From: Teratosphaeria epicoccoides
Lineage: Eukaryota; Ascomycota; Dothideomycetes; Mycosphaerellales; Teratosphaeriaceae
Direction of reading: 5' to 3'
NCBI GenBank assembly: GCA_021401465.1
Contig: JADDMT010000164.1
Coordinates: 1 to 53,311, forward strand
DNA length: 53,311 nucleotides
The notes beneath the pieces were generated by a model. The model searched no databases and was not told the origin of the DNA. It was given only the letters and a program-made list of their open reading frames with translations. The translations under genes were made by a program, and so were the position numbers. Shown in pieces: positions 32,436-43,689 of this stretch. Each line of letters starts with the position of its first letter. Positions within the stretch are counted from its first letter, which is position 1.

Positions 32436-34848
32436 ATGGGACAAGGACAGTCGCAACAGCAGCGGTCGGAGCCTCAGGCAGATCGCCGGCGATCAGTGTT
32501 ACGGCGTGCTCCTGCGCGGAGGTCCGTGGCCGATGATGGGCAAGATGGACTGTTGCACGAGGCGGGCCCCCCGAGACGCCTCCGCCCTCCACCAACGCCT
32601 TCGAGCGGTCAGCGGCTATCGCAGCTGTTGCATCGAGACCACAGCGAAGCGGTGAGCCAGCCCCGACAGCAACCTTCCCTCCACCGAACAGCGTCGCGGC
32701 TGCGGCATTTCGGCAGCATCATGAGTAGGAGAGACACCAGGAGGGAAGCGGCGCGGCCGCTCAACGGCATCCTGCAACATCGCACATCCTATGTCCGCTC
32801 GGGCATGAGCCAAGACGGCGCCGACTATTATCCACCGCGCCTTCCCTCCATCGACATCAGCTCGACCTTCGAGAACGACTTCGACGCGGATGCGCACGAC
32901 GAGCCAGCGCCGCGGTCGCCAACCAGCCCTCGCTTACCACGTCTTCACTCACTCAGACCCGATCGCCCATTCAGACATATCACATCATCGCTACGAAGGA
33001 GGAGATCACCAACAGCGTCAAGCAGTAGAAGAGGTGGAGGCGCGGAAGATCAGGCAACGATGCTCAGCCGGCTATTGTCGGTCGCGGCAGCGGCGACCGC
33101 GGCGACGCTCATGGGCAACGACCACCAGGCGCTCTCGGAGGCACGCAGCTTGACAGGCACAACGGAGCTTGGATCCGGTGGTGAGGACGGCAGCTTCGAC
33201 GGCTTCTTACGGGCGCTGCAAAATGGACGGATCGCATCAGCTCTAAGACAGGGCACTGGTAGCGAGGAAGCCGAAGGTGACAGCGATGGAGACGGTGCGT
33301 CCACCGATGGCGCTCTCAATTTCTTCCGCATGTTCCGCTTTGCCGCGTCCGGCGAGAGCAGCCCAGCGCCCCTGAGCACTGGGCTCGGTGACCCAAGTGA
33401 GGCAAGTGACAGCACGGAGCGCAGGATGGTGCCGATCATCATAGTAGGGATCAGGAGCATCAATCCCAACTCGAGCTCTGGATCTGCCGCAGATGATCTG
33501 CCACCCTTCTTGGACGCGCTTGGCAACTTTCCAAGTCCGCTCCCGGCGGCTGCTCTGGGCGAGCATGGTCACGAAAGCATCGACTCGATACTGCGCCCGC
33601 CACAAAACGGCACATCGTTCAGACACAGGCGGCGCGCGAGCATGGGAGGCTTTGGCATGGGACGAGGCAGCAGGATATCTGACCGACTGGACAACCAGCG
33701 CGACCACCGATCGCCTGATCGAGCGAGGAGAGAGAGGCCATGGAGCGTAGCCTCCTCGACTGGGTCTCATTTAGAGCCAAGACCGCCACCCGCAACACCA
33801 GCGAGCCCAAGTCCCGAGCAGCTGAGTCGAATTTCGAGCAGAACCAGCACGCCTGGGCACTCTCGGCCTGCCTCGTTCGTCGCTAATAGCGTACGAGACT
33901 TCGGCAGCGAGTCGAGGCGCAACAGCGTGTTGCATCGTGCTGCAGCTGGAGGTCATTTGAGCTCGCACACCGAGGAGACCGCCTCTTTGCACAGCACGCA
34001 CTCCGGCACAAACCTCCTCTCCGGAGAGGACGCCGAGCACTTCAGACTACATGCACACAGGAGGTCAGAGATGGCGCCGAATATACATTATCCGCGCTTC
34101 GCTTCCGGCCATCCTCGCCGCAACGGTGTAGTAGAACCGGATCACCTCCCACCACTTAGCAGGAGTAGCACATCGGCTGCGACAGACTCTACGGCCAATG
34201 GCGAAGGCCGTAGCAGCATGAACAACGACAGCCGGAGCTGGATCATATACGTTCTCGGCGGGTCATATCCGGAGAATCATCCGATCTTGACGACTCCGTC
34301 GCTGTTCACTGAGAACCCAACGTACGAGGACATGATGCTCCTCTCAGCTCTGCTGGGTCCTGCGAAGGCGCCGGTGGCAAGTGACGAGGATGTTCAGAAT
34401 GCTCGTGGCATTTACACAATCGAGAATGCCAGTGCTGACGCGGAAAAGACTGCAGTGCTTGTGGCCGTTGCCACAGAGGAGGCACAGGATGAGACGAATG
34501 GCACGGTAGAGGCGGAGCAAGAGAGCGTTGCACTGATGCAACCTGACCGGGTCATGCTCGAGACTGATCAGAGATGTTTGGTATGCCTCGGAGAGTTTGA
34601 GGTGAAAGATGTGTGCAGGAAGCTGGTCAAGTGTGAGCATCTGTTCCACAAGGAATGCATCGACCATGTAAGTGGTTCGAAGGAAGATCGAGACGAGTGT
34701 GTGCTAATAGAGTGTACAGTGGCTCACACAAGGCCGTAATAGCTGCCCACTCTGCAGAGGTCAGGGTGTTGACGAGAAGGAAGCACGACAAAGCGCCGAA
34801 GGCAGTCCGACTGCGCCTGCTGAGCTGGACGCCACGGCAGGCGCATAG
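32436..34848 (+). CDS. RING-H2 E3 ubiquitin ligase, putatively myristoylated
   Basis: 786 aa from exons 32436-34667 and 34720-34848 (52-bp intron with CTAAT branch, phase 0). The only folded part is the C-terminal RING-H2 (~714-757): C-X2-C at 714/717, then KCEHLFHKEC, then (after the intron) WLTQGRNSCPLC. These eight ligands are complete, so E2 binding and ubiquitin transfer are expected. The rest is long, Ser/Arg-rich and disordered. The N-terminus MGQGQS fits the N-myristoylation pattern (Gly2, Ser6), which would put it on membranes. Unspliced reading loses the last two ligands, which proves the intron. A C-terminal RING on a long disordered body is common in Pezizomycotina. Confidence 0.88.
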
Positions 34849-35648
34849 GCCTATAAGGAAGTGCCGGAGCGGAGAGCCAGCTAATCAGCTTGACAAAACC
34901 ACACTTTGATCGACGGAGTGGAGCATTGGGAAAGGAGTATAGCAAAGGGCCCAGGCGTTCATTGACATCGACACTGCCGGCCGCAGCAACAGTAGTTTTG
35001 GGCTGCTGGCGTCTAATACGAGGATCACGTGGGACCGGGAGATATTGGTTTTGAAGCTGCTGGGACAGCGAATGGGCCTCCTGACGACATTGATGAATCG
35101 CGCGGATGCTGCAATTACGGCCGTCCTTGAATGCGACTATTGTTTAGTAGCGACGGCGGCATAGCGTTGGAAGCAAGCACACTATACGACGAGTGTGCGG
35201 TATTGATGTTGGTCCAATGTGTTCTCTATCGCTGTGATCACTGCGTCTCTTGCCTCGCTGAAGTGTTGAACAAGGCAGGCCGCCTCCGTTGATCAATACT
35301 AGAAATGAGTGATGATTGCCCAGCCACGTACCTGACGATCTGAACCATGTGCCAAGACAGACCCCGTCGTCCACCCATGTGTTCGGTCGGCGGCGAGGCC
35401 TGACGGCTGAGACGTGCCGAGGAGTTTGACGGCGGTCTAAATGTGCCAATTCCACATGCATGTGTTTCTTGATATCACGTGTTTGCTTGAATTGAGCTGG
35501 TTATTTGCCAAATGCCACTTCACTAGCGATTGTTATTGTGATTCAATGCTATTGTCGGCTCAGTTATAAGTGATTCCTCCTCGCCGCTATCAACTTACCA
35601 TGTTACACCCTTAGATTACTATAATATCGCTCCTAACAAGGTACCAAA
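34849..35648. other. transition from gene-rich to decayed repeat DNA
   Basis: About 800 bp: 3' flank of the RING gene, then AT-richer sequence. A 105-codon minus-strand ORF (35144-35461) has no domain and is not accepted. The TAG-rich composition begins at about 35,600. Confidence 0.55.
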
Positions 35649-36551
35649 ATGGCTGAAGAATCCACTACTAGCTTACCTAAACCTAAGCTGCTACCTCTAG
35701 CGCTAGTGTAAGTTGTTTCCGCACTCACAGCGTACTTATAGAGGTAGTCGCTAACTTGTAGTAGTAGTTTACGCTGTCTAGAGACTAAGAATACCGCTGA
35801 TTAGTAGTATAAGTCTAAAGAGAGCTAGTAGTACGATTATAACACTAGCCTTAAGGAGAAAGATGCCCTCCTACGCAAGTATGACATAGCTAGCTATATT
35901 ATAGAGACTAACAAAGGCAAGCTAGCTATTAATCTATATAACGAATACACTAAGCGCAGTTATAAGTGTAGGGTCTAGTCCTAGCGTGATAATACAGCTT
36001 ACGCATTCTGTAAGCGTAACAATCACGTTAGATGTCGCGCTAATTACTAGCATAAGCTATTAATCGAGGAGAAAATAGGGGCAGTTAAGTTAAGGCTTAC
36101 TACGATTAAACTGTGACTAGACACATTCGATATGCGCATCGACGCGCGGCTTAGCAATATAGAGGGTATCCTTAGCGGTGCTAGAGACATTAATGATGTT
36201 AATGATAATAGCAACATGTAGTCTGTTATAGTAAGGTTTAGTGTAGTTAAGGGGCAGTTAGCTATGCTAGCAGAGCATGTTGCTAGTCTTGTAGACTACA
36301 GTAATAGTTAGTTCGCTATAATGCATGTAGAGCTTGATACTATCATAGAGTAGATAGTTGACGTTAGTCGCACTATTATAGACAGTGTAATCTATATCAA
36401 GGCACTCTAGAGGGCTGTATTTACAGGTACTACGCTACTACACTATACTAATAAAAAGCACTGTAAGCGCTCTAGAGGTAGCATGTAGCAGTAGTAGCAG
36501 TAGTAGTAGTAGAATAGCGAAGGAGCTTAGGGGTTTAGTGTTGTTTGAATA
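35649..36551 (+). pseudogene. unidentified repeat ORF 1, stop-riddled
   Basis: A 301-codon frame starting MAEESTTSLPKPK, colinear to a TGA at 36549-36551, interrupted by many TAG and a few TAA/TGA codons. Between stops the translation is protein-like (YNTSLKEKDALLRKYDIASY; EKIGAVKLRLTTIKL; VKGQLAMLAEHVASLVDY), with a Cys/His cluster (YKC...FCKRNNHVRC) and heptad-like helices. Near the end, codons for a poly-Gln tract read as mixed TAG/CAG. I recognise no family. It lies tail to tail with the next frame. Most likely a domesticated or transposon ORF killed by RIP. Confidence 0.6.
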
Positions 36552-36734
36552 GTGCTATCAAGTTAACTATGTCGACGCCTACTACGACTTAGCTGTAAGT
36601 AGCATAATTCGATTTTTTATTCAACTCTTTTTTTAGTGACTATCGAGACATGTTGAATATCTTTTCAGCGATTTTGCTATTAAATACACTATGACTACGT
36701 AATACACTAACGCTAGACTAATAATAAACCTTTT

Positions 36735-38524
36735 CATTACTACGTGCTATTATAGGCATCCTTATAATTCACCTTCTTGCGCTGTCGTGGCTTATGTATC
36801 AACTCTGCAAGCTACAGTAGTAGCGGCTTGTCTGCCTTCTTCCTCTTACCCCCTTGCTTCTTAGTCTTTACAGCTAGTAGCGGCGTCGTTAGTAGTAGCG
36901 TCTTTACTACAGGGGGCTTCGCAGCTAGCGGCGGCGTCTCTAGCTACGGAGTCTTTAGTGTTAGTGACGCTATCATGGCTGTAGGAGCCGGATAAGGTCC
37001 TAGAGTTGTACTAGTAGTAGTAGTAGTAGTAGTAGCAGAACTATGAGTAGCCCTAGGAGCTAGCGACTAGCGCTCTTGTTTGATTATCAGCTCTAACTTA
37101 GACGCCTTTGTCTCCTGCTACTTCTTTAAGTGTAGTAAGAATACCCTCTAGCTCTTCATGAAGGTATCTAGTAGTAGAAGCTTATTATCACTACCGAGCT
37201 TAGTTAAGTCAAACATATCTACCCCCTGCTACAAGCTATATGCTAGCAGGGCATCTAAGCCGGAGACTAGCTCTAGTTTGATAATTCGACTATCGAATGC
37301 CTCTGTGATTACCTCTGTAGTTCGTCTAATTGTTTGCAGCGCTAGAGTACCTAGTAAAGCTCGGACTAGCAGATTAGACGAAGGGTCTCGTTTGTAGCCT
37401 CGCTATGTGCTCACATAGCGACTTGTAGTAGCGGCCTCATCTTTAGCGAGAATAGCGTGTATGACAGGGTTGCTAACATTGTAACTATACTGTCATGTTA
37501 GGGGGGGTAGCCTGTCTTTAATGTCTAAGCCATGACAGTCTTCTAAGAGCTCTTAGAGCTCGGCGTCTGTAAGACTAAATCTACTAGCGTCTAAAGTGTT
37601 AGCTGCTAGCTCGTCATTGCTTACAAGCTGCTTGTCCGGTAACTAGGGGGGGTTCTTCTCGAGGTAAGTAATCTAAGCAGCTATCTAAGCGTCTGTTTTG
37701 AAGAGTACTATGTTAATCTAGAGATTGTACTTATTGTCGGCCTTAGGCGGAGTCCTGAATAGTTCTAGCATCTTCTTAATATCGTCGTATAGCTCTATAT
37801 CGATCTCGGTAAATTGCTATGTAACTAGATCTGCGGGTTAACTGTCGATAAAGAGGTGCCCCTAGTATCGTGGAAACGACTTAATATCCTTAAGATGATC
37901 GTGCTTGACACGACTTAGCAGAAAGTTAATAAGTAGGGGTTTGTCTTCGAGATCGTTGTATTCGTTGTCGTATAAGGTTACTACCCTATTACACTAGTAC
38001 TCTAGCTCTGCTACAGACATAGTATCGACCTTGTCATGCCGCTTAGTCAAGGTAAAGGTCTTCACTTGCTTCTAAACCTTCAGATTAATTCTTAAACACT
38101 TCGGCACTAGCGCTAGCAGATTTAGAAGAGAGCTTCTTACTGCCTTGCCTTTACCCTGTGTCGATTAAGGCTGCGGCTACTCTATGACTACACGATATGA
38201 GCTAGCAGGGGTACTACCGTGTAGTGTTACCTTAGCTAGTAGGAGAGGTTTGTGTCCTATACGCTCTTAATTAGCGACAGGGACTATACTAGTGTAGGAT
38301 GTGAACGCTAGCAGTCCTTAAGGGACTTAAGCTGCTTAACAGCGCTTCGCACAAGCTGCCTGAAGATGACAAGGCTCTAGAGTTAGTTGTAGACCCGCAT
38401 TTGTCTTAGCAGAGGCTAGTTGCAATGTAGTCGTAGCTGTAGTCGACGTATCAGGGTTAGGGTTAGACCTAGGGGTCTAGTCGATATTAGCTTCTGCGAG
38501 ACTAGACGGTCAGTTAAATGCCAT
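36735..38524 (-). pseudogene. unidentified repeat ORF 2, stop-riddled and frameshifted
   Basis: About 590 codons from ATG 38524 down to ~36,735. The frame is protein-like (KTFTLTKRHDKVDTMSVAELEY; DNEYNDLEDKPLLINFLLSRV; ELYDDIKKMLELFRTPPKADNKY), with stops almost all TAG. At ~37,645, in a G/C homopolymer, it shifts one frame and goes on (KQLVSNDELAANTLDASRF; VRALLGTLALQTIRRTTEVI; DMFDLTKLGSDNKLLLLDTF), then a Pro/Thr/Lys-rich tail with KKQGGKRKKADK and KPRQRKKVNYKDAYNST. Unknown family; the basic C-terminus suggests DNA binding. With ORF 1 it makes a convergent pair. No terminal repeats were found. Confidence 0.55.
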
Positions 38525-39035
38525 GAAAACTAGGGCGTAGTAGGCGCTCGCAGTGTAATCACAGAGGCCTCTAACGACTTACCCTAAAGGCCTTGCGTTG
38601 CTAGTTAGGGCGTTGTTAGCGTTACTATTGCTCGATAGGTAGGATTAACTATCAAGCAGTAGTTACACTAGGGCACTTCGTGATTGTAAAGAGCGTAGGG
38701 TATTCCTAATACTAGACAAGCTATTATCTAGTCTCTAATACACTACAGATGTACTAGCTCTGCTATAATAGCTTAATGATACTAAGCAAAGGGGTAGTAA
38801 TTAAATCAATCAAAAAACAGTGTTACGGGGGACCTATTAATTAGCAGGCGAAAGATACAGAGTAGTAGTAGTCTTGTTTAATTCAATGAGGAGCGTACTA
38901 ACAGTCTTATAAGCTACACATTGTTAAAGCCATCTAACAGCTATGTTATCCGCTCCGGAAGTAGTAGTATTAGTCTATTAATAGCCTCATGCACCTGTAG
39001 ATCAACATTTAGTTAGAAGCGAGGTACTACATAAT
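38525..39035. other. decayed repeat DNA, no frame recognised
   Basis: About 510 bp between ORF 2 and copy A's LTR; same TAG-rich composition. It may be the 5' flank of the unknown unit. Confidence 0.4.
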
Positions 39036-39395
39036 TGATACGGTTGATACTAGGGGGCCATTAGAACCGCATGGGTTCTAATGCCTGCCCTTGGCATGCA
39101 GTAACCCTGCTACATATGGCAAGGGGGTCCTTCGTACATACGTTGGCTTGTATGTCGTCTAAGTAGGATTAGTTGTTAACGTAGGACGCCCCTACGTCGC
39201 TAACCCTACGGTACCCCTGCGGGGTTAGGCTCGGACATGCTTTCCCTAATTAAGGAGCGTCAGGGGTTATAAGCACCCTTAGTGCTACCTCTGCGATAAG
39301 CAGAAAGTAGCGCTGTCTTGTACTTACTAAAAGGTCGGATTACTCTGTCACACTGCGAGATATTTTCATATCATATAGCATATACATCTATATTA
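39036..39395 (+). repeat. copy A 5' LTR
   Basis: 360 bp beginning TGATACGG and ending TATATTA (the intact end in B is TATATCA). It is the inverse of both B LTRs, with about twenty mostly C/T differences. The preceding 5 bp are ATAAT; the partner duplication is not in the window. Confidence 0.92.
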
Positions 39396-39444
39396 GTTCT
39401 GCTTTCTCCCCCCTGCTTTGCAGTCTAGCAGAGAATACTACGAT

Positions 39445-41029
39445 ATGTCTAGAGCACTACGAACTCGCAACTAACGCGTAGCGAGCGCCATCCCGAGCGC
39501 CCGCGATGGCGAAGCTAGCCCGAGTAACTAGCCCGCAGAAGTACCCCCTGCGAGTGACACTGTATCGAGCGACGGTTCCGCTAGAGGCTAATTACACGGT
39601 AGACAAGGCAATAGACCCCCCGCATAGGGACTGCAGCTAACCCCGACTATCGACCTAGCCCTTGTAGCCATGATTGTCGATTAGGTCGCAAACCGCCTTG
39701 CGAACTAAAGCTAGAGCCGCACCGCTCCTAGTAGCGACAACGGCGAGGACGACAAAGACGTCGCTATGAGTAGTACTAATGAACTAGCGGACGAAGAAAT
39801 CTAGCGAGATTTCACGCTAGGGACCTGCGAAGACAACTTACTAGGAGGCGCAGACCCTCCGCGTGTACCCGCGAACCTAGTGCCTAAACTCAGGGCCATA
39901 GTAGGCTAACTAGGAGGCAGTCGTAACGCACGTAACCCGAAGCTGTTCAAGGGAGACACCTTGAAGGAGGCTCGAACTTTCTTGTAGGCGTGTAAGGTAG
40001 TTTTCGTGCTTAACCTACGCGGATATTCTATGGAGGGCGAACGAGTCGCCTTTAGTATGATGTAGCTCGAAGAGGATAAGGAACCTCGTAACAATTAGCA
40101 TGAGCGGTATAACCTTATGCGGGTCTATGACAGAACGTATACGTAGGCGGACTTTCGCTAGTTCTATGTCGACTAGGTCGAGGATCCGGGGAATTACGCC
40201 CTTACTATGTCTGTTAAGTACGAGAGGGCTAAGCAGGGGAAGGGACAAACAACCTCTAGCTTCGCTACCTATCTCGCCACGCTTGAGGGACAGATGCTAC
40301 CCTATACTAAGACGTAACGCATGCGGTACTTGCTCGTCAAACTTGATGACGATCTTCAGAACATGATCATGACTTTTCATGAACTTCTGACAACTCGGCA
40401 AGACCTCGTGTCCCTTGCGACATGTATGGAAATCACCTTGAAGCGAAATGGAAAATCGGGCGGTAAGGACAATAAGCGTCTAAGTCCTAAGGACCTACCG
40501 AAGGGCTACTATTACAAGCGCCCTAGGGGCCACGTCTAACGTAGTAGTTCATTCTAGAGGAGCAAGCCCTCTAAGCTAAAAGACGGTAGCGAGAAGCCTC
40601 CGAGTAGCTGCTACATCTGTGGAGCGAGGGACTACTAGGCGGCTCGCTGTCCTAAACGAAGTGATAGGAAGAAGGTAAGCAAGGTGTCTGAAACCTCCCT
40701 AGAGGGGAGGCAAAAGAAGGACAAGCCCGAGATAACCGAATAGCTACCGCGGGTATCTAAGCTGTCTGTCACCGATAGTGTAGACTCGTGGCCTGCGCAG
40801 CGCCTATCTAGTGCGGTCCGAGTTAATAGCTTACTCGAGCTAGTAGACTATATGTTAGATGACCTTGCGGAGGTTAACATGATACCCTAGAGGGTAATCG
40901 TATAGCTTAGTTTGAAGCCGATCCTAGGAGCCCTGCTACCTACCATGAAGTCCTTTCGGGGCGAAGGCGTAGCGGCTCGAGGCGCGTACAACGTGCGCCT
41001 CTAACTCGCGGACTCCTTGGGAGAAGTGC
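39445..41029 (+). pseudogene. copy A gag and start of pol, nonsense-riddled
   Basis: Starts MSRALRTRN then TAA; stops recur at former Gln/Trp codons. The best-preserved part (40,200-40,540) reads LATLEGQMLPYTKT, LVKLDDDLQNMIMTFHELL and LVSLATCMEITLKRNG. The CCHC knuckle at 40609-40650 reads C-X2-C-X4-Y-X4-C, with Tyr at the His position. The frame resumes at 49,209 after the inserted copy. Confidence 0.88.
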
Positions 41030-41034
41030 GTAAG
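41030..41034. repeat. target-site duplication GTAAG, left
   Basis: Exact 5-bp match to 49204-49208, directly flanking copy B. 5-bp duplications are typical of Ty3/gypsy integration. Confidence 0.93.
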
Positions 41035-41394
41035 TAATATAGATGTATGTGCTATATGATATGAAAATATCTCGCAGTGTGACAGAGTAATCCGACCTTT
41101 TAGTAGGTACAAGACAGCGCTGCTTTCTGCTTATCACAGAGGTGGCGCTAAGGGTGCTTATAACCCCCGACGCTCCTCAATTAGGGAAAGCATGTCCGAG
41201 CCTAACCCCGTAGGGGTACCGTAGGGTCAGCGACGTAGGGGCGTCCTACGTCGACAACTGATCCTACTCGGACGACATACGAGCCAACGTATGTACGAAG
41301 GACCCCCTTGCCATATGTGGCAGGGTCACTGCATGCTAAGGGCGGCCATTAGAACCCATGCGGTTCAAATGGTCCCCTAGTATCAACCGTATCA
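41035..41394 (-). repeat. copy B 3' LTR
   Basis: 360 bp. Differs from the 5' LTR (48844-49203) at seven sites, all C/T or G/A transitions. Confidence 0.94.
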
Positions 41395-41409
41395 CTGCCC
41401 CTCCTCCTA
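41395..41409 (-). other. polypurine tract of copy B
   Basis: Read on the minus strand, TAGGAGGAGGGGCAG sits immediately before the 3' LTR: the second-strand primer site of an LTR element. Confidence 0.75.
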
Positions 41410-42029
41410 TGAGGATGTCCCTAGCCTTACTAAGTGACGCACGCGGAACATATAGGGTACGGGATGTAGCACACTCACACCGCGCAAGGGTGAATAGGTG
41501 GATAGCCTGCGCAACATGTGTCATGCGCACACCTTAACACCTTCGTAGCGAGTACAGGGCGGAGGCTGCTAACTCGGGCGGGTTTTAATCTGTCACATGT
41601 TAGGCGGCTTCGCAACACCTTCGCTTCACATGCGGATCGAGATATCAGGAAACTACGAGTACGTACTTCAGTTAATCCTTGAAATTATAGGGCGAGCATG
41701 CGCGCCGGCCTTGCCAAGTAGCTTGGCCGTCCCTATTTAGTCGTGACCGTGAAGAACGTGTCGCAGAACCTCGGGGTAGTAGGAAAGTACGCGGACACTC
41801 TGTGCGCGCCGCTTAAAACGGCAGGAGCGCGCTCCTGGCGCGGGCCTCGCCACATTTCCATGCTAGTAGGCTAGCACGAGTGCGGTCGGCGCACATGCGT
41901 GACAGCCGCGTTATCCGTTATTGCATTATTCGGTCCCCTTGTAAGTCAACTAAAGGCAGGTACTCTGCGCATGTAGTTCGAGTCACTAGCTCAACAGTTG
42001 CGGTAGGCAACAGGGGGGCTGTCAGAGGG

Positions 42030-42037
42030 TATAAAAA
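42030..42037 (+). promoter_or_regulatory. TATA box of the antisense ORF
   Basis: TATAAAAA about 155 bp upstream of ATG 42193, followed by a pyrimidine-rich stretch (CAAACTTTCC) as at fungal transcription starts. It points into the antisense ORF, away from pol. Confidence 0.5.
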
Positions 42038-42192
42038 CCTCGTCGCTTCCCAAACTTTCCTATTCCAAGACACTAACATCGACCTCCGCTCCTACTTCGC
42101 TTAGCTTGCGCCTCGCCGTGTCTGCGGGTCCGTACCGGAGCTCCTTCTTCTTCAATCAATTAATCAAGATCAATCAACCCGTCTCAGCTATA

Positions 42193-43689
42193 ATGGCTCA
42201 TGTGCTGCAGACTAAGTTCGACGCTACTTGCTCTGCCCGCGATCGTCGCTCGTGTTGACGATGCCTCGACAACCTTAGTAGCCAAGCTGCACACATCTCT
42301 CCTCCGCGTGTTAGTAAGGCGTCCCCTACCCGCGAGGTATGCGTGACTTGTACTAACCGAAGCGTAGCCGAGATCTGCGTCAGCGGGTTTGATGAGGGCA
42401 GTGTCTACTGTAATTGTGTCAACTGCAATAGCAAGCATCAGAAATGCCAAGACCTCCCTAAAGAGGTGTACGGCGAGTACAACTAGCTCTGCCGTAACAT
42501 CGATGACTTCTAGAGTACGCGCGATGAGGGGATTGCCGAAGGCACTCCGACCATGAACAGGCTACAGGCTAAGTACCGCGAGGCACTCGCCTACCTACTC
42601 GGCGCCCTCTCGTGCTTCACCGCGACTGCTAACCGTTCTCACGGCGGTGTTCGCTTCGACTCTCTGCTAACAGGCGAAAACGTTTGTCTAGGTCTGATCG
42701 TAGACTTAGTCTAGAAGATCTTGAAGGTGCTAACCATTAGGGTCGAGACCTTCGCCATAGTACGCATACAGTGCAGGTACCCTCCGAGTATGAAATGCTG
42801 ACTTTTCCGCTAGGCTAACGTTAGCGTCGAGAAGTATCCGACTAGCCGTCAGCGTCAGCAACTCGGGGCCCTTGCCTCTATTGACGATGACTTTGAAACG
42901 CGGATGATCCGCAAGAAGGTCATCAAGCAATTCGCCGCTCCCGCTACTAAGGCCACGCCCTAGCGCCGTACCGAGAGGCAGCCTGCCTCTAAGCCGGTCC
43001 TGAGGACTAAGCCGTAAGTTACTCACTCGAATCCTGTCGCGTGCGTACAGCTAACACATTGTAGCGCCGCTGCCTACGCCGCCTCGACGCTACTGTCTAA
43101 GAAGAAGAAGAGGGCTAGGGCCAAAATTGAGGTCAGCGACGAGGAAGCCGAGCCTTCCCCGCTTGCGACCTGCACTACGTCCGTCAAGACGCTAAGGCAC
43201 AAGCCTCTAGGCCAGATCTTTGAGGATGAGGAGGATGACGACGCTCAGGATACCTTCGGTCCTAACGTGATCCCTTCGCGCCGTAGTGTCACCGCACCGG
43301 TTGCGCCTGAGGGAGACACTAAGTCCGATGATGTGGTCGACACTCGTGTCAAGAAGCGCAAGATGATCTCGAGGGCCGAGCGTGACAGCCGCAAGCGCGC
43401 TCGAGTCTCTTCGCCTTCTGATGCTAAGGATGAGGTAGTCGTTGCGACTAGGCGCGGTGAGGGTGTCGCTAGTTCTCTGGCTACTATAGGCTCTAAAGAC
43501 GAGCTCCCTCGCAACCTACTAAAGAAGAAGATGCCGGCCTCTCTTCGTGGCGTTGCTACCCCCGTTACTTATAGTCGCTTCGGGGTGTTTAGTAGACCCC
43601 GTGCAGGTAGGCAGTCCCTAGCGGACCGCAACAAGAAAGACTCTCCTGCTTCGGGTTCGGTCAGGAAGCCCCCGACTAGTAGTCGCTAA
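42193..43689 (+). pseudogene. antisense accessory ORF of copy B, Cys-rich, nuclear-type
   Basis: A 499-codon frame on the strand opposite gag-pol, with about nine in-frame TAG/TGA/TAA codons but no net frameshift. Residues 50-86 hold seven cysteines (C50, 53, 62, 74, 76, 79, 86; EVCVTC, YCNCVNC, HQKCQDLP), a likely zinc-binding fold in the style of fungal C-X2-C-X6-C proteins. A helical segment follows (TMNRLQAKYREALAYLLGAL). The C-terminal ~170 codons are open, charged and Lys/Arg-rich with KKKKRARAK, KKRKMISRAERDSRKRARV and acidic runs, so nuclear or chromatin-associated. Its TAA (43687-43689) overlaps the pol TAG (43688-43686) on the other strand. Copy A lacks the module in this window. 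Family unknown. Confidence 0.68.

Noticed and set aside
36777..37397. Plus-strand ORFs MRCRGLCIN and MKVSSSRSLL inside the unknown unit
   Set aside because: They are shadows of the minus-strand frame, rich in Ser from repeated TAG/AGT words.
38454..38466. Telomere-like TTAGGG repeat
   Set aside because: Only about two units, and on the other strand they encode SNPNPD within the ORF 2 frame.
39036..41394. A 2.36-kb DNA transposon with 360-bp terminal inverted repeats
   Set aside because: The inverted repeats are copy A's 5' LTR and copy B's 3' LTR, placed head to head by the nested insertion. The GTAAG duplication and frame continuity prove the nested model.
43245..43514. Minus-strand ORF opposite the antisense gene
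   Set aside because: It is the complement of the antisense ORF's open C-terminal part and lies beyond the pol stop.
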